Assembly: GCF_030268045.1 (NCBI RefSeq)
Contig: NZ_BSDC01000001.1
Coordinates: 434,001 to 498,000, forward strand
Source: Geothrix edaphica
Lineage (GTDB): Bacteria > Acidobacteriota > Holophagae > Holophagales > Holophagaceae
Reading direction: 5' to 3'
DNA length: 64,000 nt
This document shows, in pieces, positions 57,538 to 64,000 of this stretch. Under the pieces are notes generated by a model. The model was not told where the DNA came from. It saw only the letters and a program-made list of their open reading frames with translations, and ran no database searches. The stretch's first letter is position 1, and every line of letters begins with the position of its first letter. Position numbers and translations under genes: made by a program.

Positions 57538-57798
57538 ATGAAGGAAAAGATCCACCCCGAGCTTCACGACGTGAAGGTCCACTGCGCCTGCGGCAACGAG
57601 TTCATGACGCGCTCCACCAAGAAGGAGCTGCGCGTGGAAATCTGCTCCAACTGCCACCCGTTCTTCACGGGCAAGCAGCGCCTGATGGACACCGAAGGCC
57701 GCGTGGAGAAGTTCAACAAGAAGTATGCGAAGAAGGAGGCCCCTGCGGCCCCCGCCGAAGCTGCTGTCGAGACTGCACCCGAGACCACCGAAGCCTAG
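57538..57798 (+). CDS. rpmE: 50S ribosomal protein L31
   Basis: 86 residues with AGGAGG before the ATG. It begins [20 protein letters not shown] and has zinc-ligand cysteines CAC and CSNC ([15 protein letters not shown]), so it is the zinc-binding form. An alanine/glutamate-rich tail of about 20 residues ([18 protein letters not shown]) extends past the usual end of about 66-70. Followed by a strong terminator. Confidence 0.95.
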   Translation: MKEKIHPELHDVKVHCACGNEFMTRSTKKELRVEICSNCHPFFTGKQRLMDTEGRVEKFNKKYAKKEAPAAPAEAAVETAPETTEA

Positions 57799-57813
57799 CT
57801 GTGATGTTCCAAA

Positions 57814-57849
57814 GAACGGGCCGAGCTCCTCGGCCCGTTCTTCTTTTTT
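57814..57849 (+). terminator. Intrinsic terminator after rpmE
   Basis: GAACGGGCCGAG-CTC-CTCGGCCCGTTC followed by TTCTTTTTT: 12-bp perfect stem, 3-nt loop, U-run. Confidence 0.92.
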
Positions 57850-57854
57850 GTGTG

Positions 57855-57885
57855 CTCCAGATCCCGGCGCAGCCGGGATCTGGAG
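57855..57885 (+). repeat. Perfect 14-bp hairpin ahead of prfA
   Basis: CTCCAGATCCCGGC-GCA-GCCGGGATCTGGAG, 5 bp after the rpmE terminator and 19 bp before the prfA start. There is no U-run. If transcribed it lies in the prfA leader. Confidence 0.75.
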
Positions 57886-57904
57886 ATAGCTGAAAAGGTG
57901 GATC

Positions 57905-58978
57905 ATGCTCGACCAATTAGAAGCCGTCGAAGCCCGCTTCCAGGAAGTGGAGGCGCAGCTGCAGGATCCGGCCGTGGTGTCGGATCCCAAGCGCCTGCGT
58001 GAGCTGGCGAAGCTCCGCGCGGAGCTGGAGCCGGTGGTGCTGGCCTTCCAGACCCAGCGCACCCGCATGAGGCAGCTGGAGGAGGCGGAGCTCATCCTGG
58101 GCGACAAGACCATGGATGCGGAACTCCGCGAGATGGCGGAAATGGAGATTCCCGACCTGAAGAAGGCCATCGCCGAGGGCGAGGCCGAGATCAAGCGGCT
58201 GCTCATTCCCAAGGATCCCGCCGACGCCAAGAACGTCATCCTCGAAGTCCGTGCCGGCACCGGCGGCGAGGAGGCCGCGCTGTTCGCCGCAGAGCTGTTC
58301 CGCATGTACATCCGCTTCGCAGAGCGCCGGGGCTTCAAGGTGTCGGTGCTGGACGAGAGCGATGCGGACGCGGGTGGGCTCAAGGAGGCCACCGCCGAGA
58401 TCCAGGGGGACGGGGCCTACAGCCTCTTCCGCTTCGAGAGCGGCGTGCACCGCGTGCAGCGGGTGCCCAAGACCGAGACCCAGGGCCGCATCCACACTTC
58501 CGCCGCCACCGTGGCCGTCATGCCCGAGGCCGAGGAGGTGGACATCGAGATCCACCCGAAGGACCTCCGCATCGACACCTTCTGCTCCGGCGGCAAGGGG
58601 GGGCAGAGCGTGAACACCACCTACTCCGCCGTGCGCCTCACCCACCTGCCCACGAACACCGTGGTCAGCTGCCAGGACGAGCGCAGCCAGATCAAGAACA
58701 TGGCCAAGGCCATGACCGTGCTCCGCAGCCGCCTCCTCCAGAAGGCCCAGGACGAGGCCGACGCGGCCCACTCCGCCCTCCGCAAGTCCCAGGTGGGCAG
58801 CGGTGACCGCAGCGAGAAGATCCGCACCTACAACTTCCCCCAGGGCCGCGTCACCGACCACCGCATCGGCGTCACCATCCACCAGATCGACAGCTTCATG
58901 TCCGGCCAGATCGAGCCGATCATCGAACCTCTGCGGGCGGCGTTCGAGGCCGAGCGGCTGCAGGCGCTGGAGGCGTGA
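57905..58978 (+). CDS. prfA: Peptide chain release factor 1
   Basis: 357 residues; ends translation at UAA and UAG. The codon-recognition PxT motif reads RVPKTETQGRIHTSA (PKT in place of the common PAT). The peptidyl-hydrolysis GGQ lies in CSGGKGGQSVNTTYSAVRLT. The N-terminal helical domain and the C-terminal GQIEPIIEPL end are normal. AAGGTGG precedes the ATG. prmC does not follow; a terminator does. Confidence 0.95.
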   Translation: MLDQLEAVEARFQEVEAQLQDPAVVSDPKRLRELAKLRAELEPVVLAFQTQRTRMRQLEEAELILGDKTMDAELREMAEMEIPDLKKAIAEGEAEIKRLLIPKDPADAKNVILEVRAGTGGEEAALFAAELFRMYIRFAERRGFKVSVLDESDADAGGLKEATAEIQGDGAYSLFRFESGVHRVQRVPKTETQGRIHTSAATVAVMPEAEEVDIEIHPKDLRIDTFCSGGKGGQSVNTTYSAVRLTHLPTNTVVSCQDERSQIKNMAKAMTVLRSRLLQKAQDEADAAHSALRKSQVGSGDRSEKIRTYNFPQGRVTDHRIGVTIHQIDSFMSGQIEPIIEPLRAAFEAERLQALEA

Positions 58979-58988
58979 GTGGGCTGTC

Positions 58989-59084
58989 AGCTATCAGCTG
59001 TCAGCTCTCCGTAAAAGCAGAAGCGGGAGGCATGCCTCCCGCTTCCTTTTTTGGCTGATTGCCGATAGCTGACAGCTGAAAGCT
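58989..59084. repeat. AGCTGAC-type inverted repeat flanking a terminator
   Basis: AGCTATCAGCTGTCAGCT at 58989-59006 is complementary at 17 of 18 positions to AGCTGACAGCTGAAAGCT at 59067-59084. They bracket the hairpin at 59020-59045, and the right arm includes part of the stop codon of the convergent lipoprotein gene. Confidence 0.8.
59020..59052 (+). terminator. Intrinsic terminator after prfA
   Basis: GAAGCGGGAGG-CATG-CCTCCCGCTTC then CTTTTTT. The minus-strand side is followed by CTTTTAC, so it may also serve the convergent lipoprotein gene. Confidence 0.88.
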
Positions 59085-59925
59085 ACTTCTTCAGCGTCAC
59101 CCTCTCCGGTGAGGTCAGGCTGAAGGCCACGGGCTTGGTGGCGGGGATGCGGATCACGGTGTCGGCGGTGCCGGCGGCCACGGCGGTGCCGGCGGCGGCC
59201 CCGACGGCCGCGCCGCCGAGGGCGTGGTCGCCCTGGTTCTTCTTGTCGGTGAGGAGGCCGACCAGGGCGCCGAGGGCCGCACCGCCGCCGATGTACTTGG
59301 CGTTGCGCTCACCCCGGGCGCTGGCCACGACCACGTGGGTGTCCGTATCGATGCCGACCCCGGCGATCTCGGTGAGCCGGATGCCCAGGGCACCCTTGCC
59401 ATTGCTGAGGCGGCCCGCGGCGGCGCTCTGGGTGACGACGCCCCGGGCGGAGCTGCCAGCGCTCCAGACCAGCTTGCCGTCCACCACCACGTCGGAGGCC
59501 AGGGAGCCTTCCCAGGCATCACCGGGCTGGTCTTTGTCCGTGGCCAGCTCGCGGGCCAGGGTGATCTCCAGCTTGGTGCCGGTGGGCACGTCCACCACCA
59601 CGGGCTTGGGCGCTTCCTTGGCGGCAGGTGCGGAGGCGAGGACGACGGCCTCCTGCTTCTTGGCCTCGGCCCGCCGCTTCGCATCGGCCACCTGGCGCTC
59701 CAGGGCCTTGACCTGGGACTTGGTCACCTGCTGGACGGTCTCGGCATCGCCGCCGGCCACCTTGCCGGCCTTGGCTTCGGCCAGCTGCTGCTCAAGCTGG
59801 GCAACCTTGGCCTCGGCGGCCTTGGCGGCCTCATCGGCCTGGATGGAGGCTTCACTCTTGCGGTTGCAGCCCACGGCCAGGACGAGGGCCGCAGCGAGGG
59901 AAAGGCGGGTCAAGGTGGTGCGCAT
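59083..59925 (-). CDS. Lipoprotein with coiled coil and glycine-zipper region, function unknown
   Basis: 280 residues, GGAGG 4 bp before the ATG at 59925. A lipobox (LVLAVGC) ends the signal peptide, so it is a lipoprotein. A coiled coil follows (AAEAKVAQLEQQLAEAKAGK). A beta-rich central part (VPTGTKLEITLARELATDKD, DVVVDGKLVWSAGSSARGVV) comes next, then a Gly/Ala-rich zipper (YIGGGAALGALVGLL, HALGGAAVGAAAGTAVAAGT). The central part resembles pilus/Bpr-type TrbI-like or conjugative lipoprotein beta modules only weakly. Role unknown. Confidence 0.8.
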   Translation of the reverse strand: MRTTLTRLSLAAALVLAVGCNRKSEASIQADEAAKAAEAKVAQLEQQLAEAKAGKVAGGDAETVQQVTKSQVKALERQVADAKRRAEAKKQEAVVLASAPAAKEAPKPVVVDVPTGTKLEITLARELATDKDQPGDAWEGSLASDVVVDGKLVWSAGSSARGVVTQSAAAGRLSNGKGALGIRLTEIAGVGIDTDTHVVVASARGERNAKYIGGGAALGALVGLLTDKKNQGDHALGGAAVGAAAGTAVAAGTADTVIRIPATKPVAFSLTSPERVTLKK

Positions 59926-59943
59926 GGGACCTCCGTTGGGGGG

Positions 59944-59956
59944 GTATATAGTATGA
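59944..59956. promoter_or_regulatory. AT-rich -10-like stretch in the hrcA/lipoprotein divergent gap
   Basis: GTATATAGTATGA is the only AT-rich stretch in this 53-bp gap and could supply a -10 in either direction. No CIRCE (TTAGCACTC-N9-GAGTGCTAA) is present. Confidence 0.3.
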
Positions 59957-59978
59957 CAGCCCGACAAAGTTTACCCAC

Positions 59979-61034
59979 ATGGCCACCCCCACCCCCAACC
60001 TCAACCCCCGCGGCGAATCCGTGCTCCGGACCCTCATCGAGGCCTACCTCGAGGCGGGGGAGCCGGTGGGGTCGCGGCTGCTGGCCAAGCGGTTCCCCGA
60101 GCCCCTCTCCAGCGCCACCATCCGGAACGTGCTGTCGGATCTGGAGGACGAGTCCATGGTGGCGCAGCCGCACACCTCCGCGGGACGGGTGCCCACAGAG
60201 CGGGCCTACCGCTACTACGTGGACCGCTGGCTGAAGGCCCAGGCCCCGGATCCCGAGCTGGAGGGCCGCCTCGCCGCGGCGCTGGACGGTCTGGAGCTGG
60301 ATCCCGAATCCTGGGCCCGCCACGCCAGCCGGACGCTGGCCGAGGTGATGGGCGGGGTCTGCGTGGCCCTGCCGCTGCCCCTGACGCAGAGCCGCCTGGT
60401 GCGCCTGGAGTTCGTGCCGGTCGGGCCCGGCCGCCTGGTGGCGATCTGGGTGGGGAGCTTGGGCGAGGTGGACCACCGCCTCATGGACAACCCCTGGAAC
60501 TATGCCGATACCGTCCTCACGGAGCTGGGGAACTACGCCACCGCCCAGTTCGCGGGCCTCACGCTGGCCGAGATGCGGTCGAAGCTCCTGGCGGCCCTCC
60601 AGGCCGGGGCGGTGGAGGGCGAGACCCTCCGGACCCGGCTCCAGGAGTTGGCCTCCCGGTGGCCCGAGGAGGGGCCTGCCGGCGACCCCCCGGTGCTGGT
60701 GTCCGGCCTGGGCCGCCTGGGCGGCCTGCCCGAATTCTAGGATGTCGCACGGTTCCGGGGGCTGGTGGCGGCCTTCGAGGAGCGGGGCCGCCTGGCCCGC
60801 CTCCTGAACGCCTTCGCCGACCGCGCCTCGCAGGACATCCAGCTGCTGCTGGGCTCCGAGAACCCCTACCTGGATGGCTGGCCCCTGGCCACGGCGGTCC
60901 GGACCGTGGGCCTGGGCCCCGCCGGCTACGTGACCTTCGCCCTGGTGGGGCCCCTCCGCATGGACTACAGCCGGGTCATGGGCGGCCTGCGCTGGTGGTC
61001 CCGGCAGATCCAGCGGCGCCAGGGCGGATCCTGA
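59979..61034 (+). pseudogene. hrcA: Heat-inducible transcription repressor HrcA, interrupted by an in-frame TAG
   Basis: Reading through, the frame gives about 350 residues, full HrcA length. The winged-helix N terminus is intact (LIEAYLEAGEPVGSRLLAKR, LSSATIRNVLSDLEDESMVA, PHTSAGRVPTERAYRYYVDR). After LGGLPEF comes TAG at 60738-60740, and the same frame continues DVARFRGLVAAFEERGRL to the normal ending GPLRMDYSRVMGG. As written the product is a 253-residue protein lacking its C-terminal 97 residues. An in-frame GTG at 60765 could start the rest separately. It may be a nonsense mutation or a sequencing error. Confidence 0.85.
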
Positions 61035-61059
61035 CGTCCTGTTCCGGACTGCGTATACT
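61031..61059 (+). promoter_or_regulatory. Promoter at the grpE start
   Basis: CTGACG, 17 bp, TATACT. The expected transcription start falls on or next to the grpE ATG at 61066. The -35 overlaps the end of hrcA. Confidence 0.55.
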
Positions 61060-61065
61060 GCTGCG

Positions 61066-61755
61066 ATGACCACCGGCACCCCCCGCGAGCCCCATGACAA
61101 GCCAGCTCCGCCCACCGGAGAGCCGGAGGACGTGGTGGACCTCAGCCTGGACGATGCCCTGGACGGGGATCTCCAGTCCGTGGCCGACGAGGTGGCTTCG
61201 GAATATCCGGCCCCGGCCGGGGAGGAAGCCGATCCCATGGACCGCGGGGAGCCCCGGGTGGACCTGGAATCGGCCCTCACCGAGGCCGAGGGGCAGATGG
61301 AGGAGATGCTGAGGCGCGAGGGCGAGCTGATGGATCAGCACCGCCGCCTCGCGGCGGACTTCAACAACTTCCGCAACCGGGCCCAGCGGGACATCGCCAT
61401 GGCCGTGGAGCAGGCCGAGCGGAAGATCCTCCTCGAGATGCTGCCCGTCCTCGACAACTTCGAGCGGGGTCTCAGCGCCTCCTACCAGGATGTCGAATCC
61501 TTCCGCGCCGGTGTGGAGCTGATCCAGAAGCAGTTCCTGGAGGCCCTCCGCCGCATGAACGTCGAGCCCCTCCCCCTCAAGGTCGGCGAGGCCTTCGATG
61601 CCCTTCACGCCGAGGCGCTCACCACCTTCAGCGACCCGAACCTGCCTGATGGCGCCGTGGCTGCGGTCTACGAGCGCGGCTACAAGCTCAAGGGGCAGCT
61701 CCTCCGCCCCGCCCGCGTGGTGGTGAACCGGCTGCAGGACTCGGGAAAGTCCTAG
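61066..61755 (+). CDS. grpE: Nucleotide exchange factor GrpE
   Basis: 229 residues; releases ADP from DnaK. An acidic, disordered N terminus of about 80 residues (EDVVDLSLDDALDGDLQSVA) precedes the long helix (MLRREGELMDQHRRLAADFN) and the family signature FNNFRNRAQRDIAMAVEQAE, then LEMLPVLDNFERGL. The beta domain ends GYKLKGQLLRPARVVVNR. No ribosome-binding site precedes the ATG, which lies 7 bp after a TATACT box, so the mRNA may be leaderless. Confidence 0.94.
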   Translation: MTTGTPREPHDKPAPPTGEPEDVVDLSLDDALDGDLQSVADEVASEYPAPAGEEADPMDRGEPRVDLESALTEAEGQMEEMLRREGELMDQHRRLAADFNNFRNRAQRDIAMAVEQAERKILLEMLPVLDNFERGLSASYQDVESFRAGVELIQKQFLEALRRMNVEPLPLKVGEAFDALHAEALTTFSDPNLPDGAVAAVYERGYKLKGQLLRPARVVVNRLQDSGKS

Positions 61756-61832
61756 CCGGGCCCAGCACCAGCACTGGATGACGCCCAGAATTCCTTTTAT
61801 GATGAAGCCGATTCCCCCCCGGAGTTCCACCC

Positions 61833-63695
61833 ATGGCAGGCAAACTGATCGGCATTGATCTGGGTACGACGAACAGTTGCGTCTGCGTGATGGAGAGCGG
61901 GGACTCGCGGGTGATCCCCAATCGGGAGGGAAGCCGCACCACGCCTTCGGTGGTGGCCTTCACGGACAAGGGGGATGTGCTGGTGGGCCACATCGCCAAG
62001 CGGCAGGCCGTCACGAACCCCCAGCGCACCCTGTTCGCCGTGAAGCGGCTCATCGGGCAGCGGTTCCAGGCTCCCAAGGTCCAGGAAGCGGTCAACCGGC
62101 TGCCCTTCCCGGTGGTGTCCGCGCCCAACGGCGACGCCTGGCTGCGGGTGGGCGAGCGGGACTACGCGCCGCCTGAAGTGACGGCCATCGTCCTCCGGTC
62201 CCTGAAGCAGGCCGCCGAGGCCTTCCTCCACGAGGAGGTGACGGACGCCGTCATCACGGTGCCCGCCTACTTCGACGATGCCCAGCGCCAGGCCACCAAG
62301 GACGCCGGCAAGATCGCGGGCCTGAACGTGCAGCGCATCATCAACGAGCCCACGGCGGCGGCCCTGGCCTACGGGTTCAACAAGAAGGGCCTCAAGCAGA
62401 TCCTGGCCATCTACGACTTCGGCGGCGGCACCTTCGACTTCACCCTGATGGAGATGAACGACGGCGTCTTCGAGGTGCTGGCCACCAGCGGCGACACCTT
62501 CCTCGGAGGCGAGGACATCGACCTGGCCATCCAGAACTGGCTGGTGGAGCAGTTCCGCGAGAAGACCGGCATCGACCTGTCCTCGGACCGCATGGCCCTC
62601 CAGCGGCTGAAGGAGGCCAGCGAGAAGGCCAAGTGCGAGCTGTCCACCCTGGATCGCGTCGAGATCCGCCTGCCCTTCATCGCCCAGGCTCCCGGCGGCC
62701 CTCAGCACCTCGAAGCCACCCTCACCCGCGAGCAGCTCGAGGGGATGGCCCGGGGGCTGGTGGAGCAGACCCTGGTTCCCATCAAGGACGCGCTCGAGCA
62801 GGGCGGCAAGACGCCGCGGCAGATTGACGAGGTGATCCTCGTGGGCGGGCAGACCCGCATGCCGCTGGTGCAGCGGCTGGTGAAGGACTTCTTCGGCAAG
62901 GAACCCAACCGGAGCATCAACCCCGACGAGGTGGTGGCCACGGGCGCGTCCATCCAGGGCGCCGTGCTCAAGGGCGATATCAAGGACCTGGTGCTGCTGG
63001 ACGTCACGCCGCTCTCCCTCGGCATCGAGACCCAGGGCGGCGGCTTCGTGAAGATCATCCAGCGCAACGCCACCATCCCCACCCGGGACTCCCGCACCTT
63101 CACCACGGTCACGGACAACCAGAACCGGGTGGAGATCCACGTTCTGCAGGGCGAGCGCGAGCTGGCCGAGCACAACAAGAGCCTGGGCCGCTTCGACCTC
63201 ATCAACCTGCCGCCCCTGCCCAAGGGCGTGCCGCAAATTGAAGTCGCCTTCGACATCGACTCCAACGGCATCGTGAAGGTGTCAGCCCGCGATCTCATGA
63301 CTGGCCTGGAGCAGGGCCTGAGCATCCGCCCCAGCTCCGGCCTCTCCGAGCTGGAGATCCAGCGCATGATCCGCGAGGCCCTGGCCAACGCCGAGACCGA
63401 CGTGAAGAAGCGCGACGCGCTGAAGTACATCGCCTCGGCCGAGGGGCTGATCTTCTCCTGTGACAAGAGCTTCGCCGAATGCGGCAAGTACCTCCCCGAG
63501 GACCAGCAGATCATGATCCGGGACGTGCTCACCCGGGCCCGGCAGGCCGTGGCCGCCCAGGATCCCGCCGCCCTGCGCGCCTGCGAGGGGCAGCTGCTGG
63601 AGGCCCAGAACCTGCTGACCGATGCCGTCCTGGCCGCCAGTGAGGCCATGATGGCGTCCCTGGACGGCGAGGACGAGGGCGCGGGACCCAACTAG
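61833..63695 (+). CDS. dnaK: Chaperone protein DnaK (Hsp70)
   Basis: 620 residues. N-terminal [20 protein letters not shown], phosphate 2 loop [14 protein letters not shown] (Phe in place of the usual Val/Leu at two sites), adenosine region [20 protein letters not shown], and the substrate-binding domain from [20 protein letters not shown]. The C-terminal lid is present, with a short acidic tail ([10 protein letters not shown]). CGGAG lies about 9 bp before the ATG. A TATGAT at 61798-61803 could be a weak internal -10. Confidence 0.96.
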   Translation: MAGKLIGIDLGTTNSCVCVMESGDSRVIPNREGSRTTPSVVAFTDKGDVLVGHIAKRQAVTNPQRTLFAVKRLIGQRFQAPKVQEAVNRLPFPVVSAPNGDAWLRVGERDYAPPEVTAIVLRSLKQAAEAFLHEEVTDAVITVPAYFDDAQRQATKDAGKIAGLNVQRIINEPTAAALAYGFNKKGLKQILAIYDFGGGTFDFTLMEMNDGVFEVLATSGDTFLGGEDIDLAIQNWLVEQFREKTGIDLSSDRMALQRLKEASEKAKCELSTLDRVEIRLPFIAQAPGGPQHLEATLTREQLEGMARGLVEQTLVPIKDALEQGGKTPRQIDEVILVGGQTRMPLVQRLVKDFFGKEPNRSINPDEVVATGASIQGAVLKGDIKDLVLLDVTPLSLGIETQGGGFVKIIQRNATIPTRDSRTFTTVTDNQNRVEIHVLQGERELAEHNKSLGRFDLINLPPLPKGVPQIEVAFDIDSNGIVKVSARDLMTGLEQGLSIRPSSGLSELEIQRMIREALANAETDVKKRDALKYIASAEGLIFSCDKSFAECGKYLPEDQQIMIRDVLTRARQAVAAQDPAALRACEGQLLEAQNLLTDAVLAASEAMMASLDGEDEGAGPN

Positions 63696-63711
63696 GCCCG
63701 AGCTATCGGCT

Positions 63712-63728
63712 ATCCTGGAACCCAGGAT
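63712..63728 (+). promoter_or_regulatory. Small hairpin covering the dnaJ ribosome-binding site
   Basis: ATCCTGG-AAC-CCAGGAT; the AGGA of the right arm lies 7 bp before the dnaJ ATG. Whether it controls translation is inference. Confidence 0.4.
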
Positions 63729-63734
63729 GGGTGC

Positions 63735-64000
63735 ATGAAGCGTGACTACTACGAAGTGCTCGGCGTGTCGAAGGAAGCCGGGGCGGATGAACTGAAGAAG
63801 GCCTATCGCAAGCTGGCCATGGAGCTGCATCCCGACCGCAATCCCGGGAACAAGGAGGCGGAGGAGAAGTTCAAGGAGGCCGCCGAGGCCTACAGCGTGC
63901 TGTCGGACCCCGAGAAGCGGAAGGCCTACGATCAGTACGGCCACGCCGGCCTGGGCGGGGCGGGCGGCGGCCAGCAGTTCCAGTTCGACCCCAACCAGTT
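63735..64000 (+). CDS. dnaJ: Chaperone protein DnaJ (Hsp40), 3' part outside window
   Basis: The first 88 codons are present and run off the right edge. J domain: [38 protein letters not shown] with the HPD triad that stimulates DnaK ATPase, and [20 protein letters not shown]. The beginning of the Gly/Phe-rich linker is seen ([15 protein letters not shown]). It is 39 bp after dnaK. Confidence 0.95.
   Translation, partial: MKRDYYEVLGVSKEAGADELKKAYRKLAMELHPDRNPGNKEAEEKFKEAAEAYSVLSDPEKRKAYDQYGHAGLGGAGGGQQFQFDPNQ

Noticed and set aside
60738-60740. TAG in hrcA as a pyrrolysine codon
   Set aside because: No pylT-like tRNA or pyl gene is seen, and HrcA has no known need for it; nonsense mutation or sequencing error is simpler.
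59926-61832. CIRCE operator expected with hrcA/grpE/dnaK
   Set aside because: Neither TTAGCACTC nor GAGTGCTAA is present in these gaps.

Overview
The window is about 64 kb of very GC-rich bacterial chromosome, densely packed with short intergenic gaps and many 4-bp ATGA overlaps between co-directional genes. Gene content points to a Gram-negative anaerobe or facultative anaerobe: RND pump, lipoproteins, a type IV pilus retraction ATPase and a trimeric [FeFe] hydrogenase with all three maturases. GC content, gene style and the combination of families suggest Acidobacteriota, class Holophagae (Geothrix-like). That placement is inference from memory and was not tested against a database.

Left part (1-16 kb). 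A leftward operon reads pyrR, pyrB, an ORF6N-domain gene, gpmI and a CACHE/PAS sensor that runs off the left edge. A single-domain response regulator and asnS follow rightward. The last 58 bp of asnS are duplicated 198 bp downstream, followed by an imperfect inverted repeat. Next come a DUF493 gene, a PLP decarboxylase, an HU/IHF gene, pilT, typA, a YdcF-like gene, two secreted proteins of unknown function, and rsmI.

Middle part (16-37 kb). An MFS gene overlaps tail to tail with the leftward hydrogenase operon hydG-hydF-hydE-hydB-hydA-hydC. Upstream of that lie an EamA transporter and a coupled trio of histidine kinase, ECF sigma factor and ChrR-like anti-sigma factor, divergent from a second, soluble kinase. 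After a DegT-family aminotransferase comes a leftward six-gene run: Memo, AMMECR1, radical SAM, an unknown 188-residue protein, a SprT-like protein and a HAD nucleotidase. The first three form a complete AmmeMemoRadiSam set.

Right part (37-64 kb). aspS, an mdtABC-type pump with a MarR regulator, rhlE and a 1436-residue fused CoA-dehydratase-type activase all read leftward. hisS and an amidase gene start on overlapping codons in opposite directions. A tRNA-Arg(CCG) follows, with a perfect terminator and several partial copies of itself around it. Then come a PadR/HAAS pair, rpmE, prfA, a lipoprotein, and the heat-shock cluster hrcA-grpE-dnaK-dnaJ. hrcA carries an in-frame TAG and no CIRCE operator is visible.

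The most unusual non-coding content is several kinds of short palindrome or inverted repeat at gene ends: TTGGTGCC-type, AGCTGAC-type, GAGGGTCGCGGAG-type, and small GC-rich hairpins with 3-4 nt loops. Coding predictions on the strand opposite these genes are frame shadows typical of high-GC DNA and are left out.
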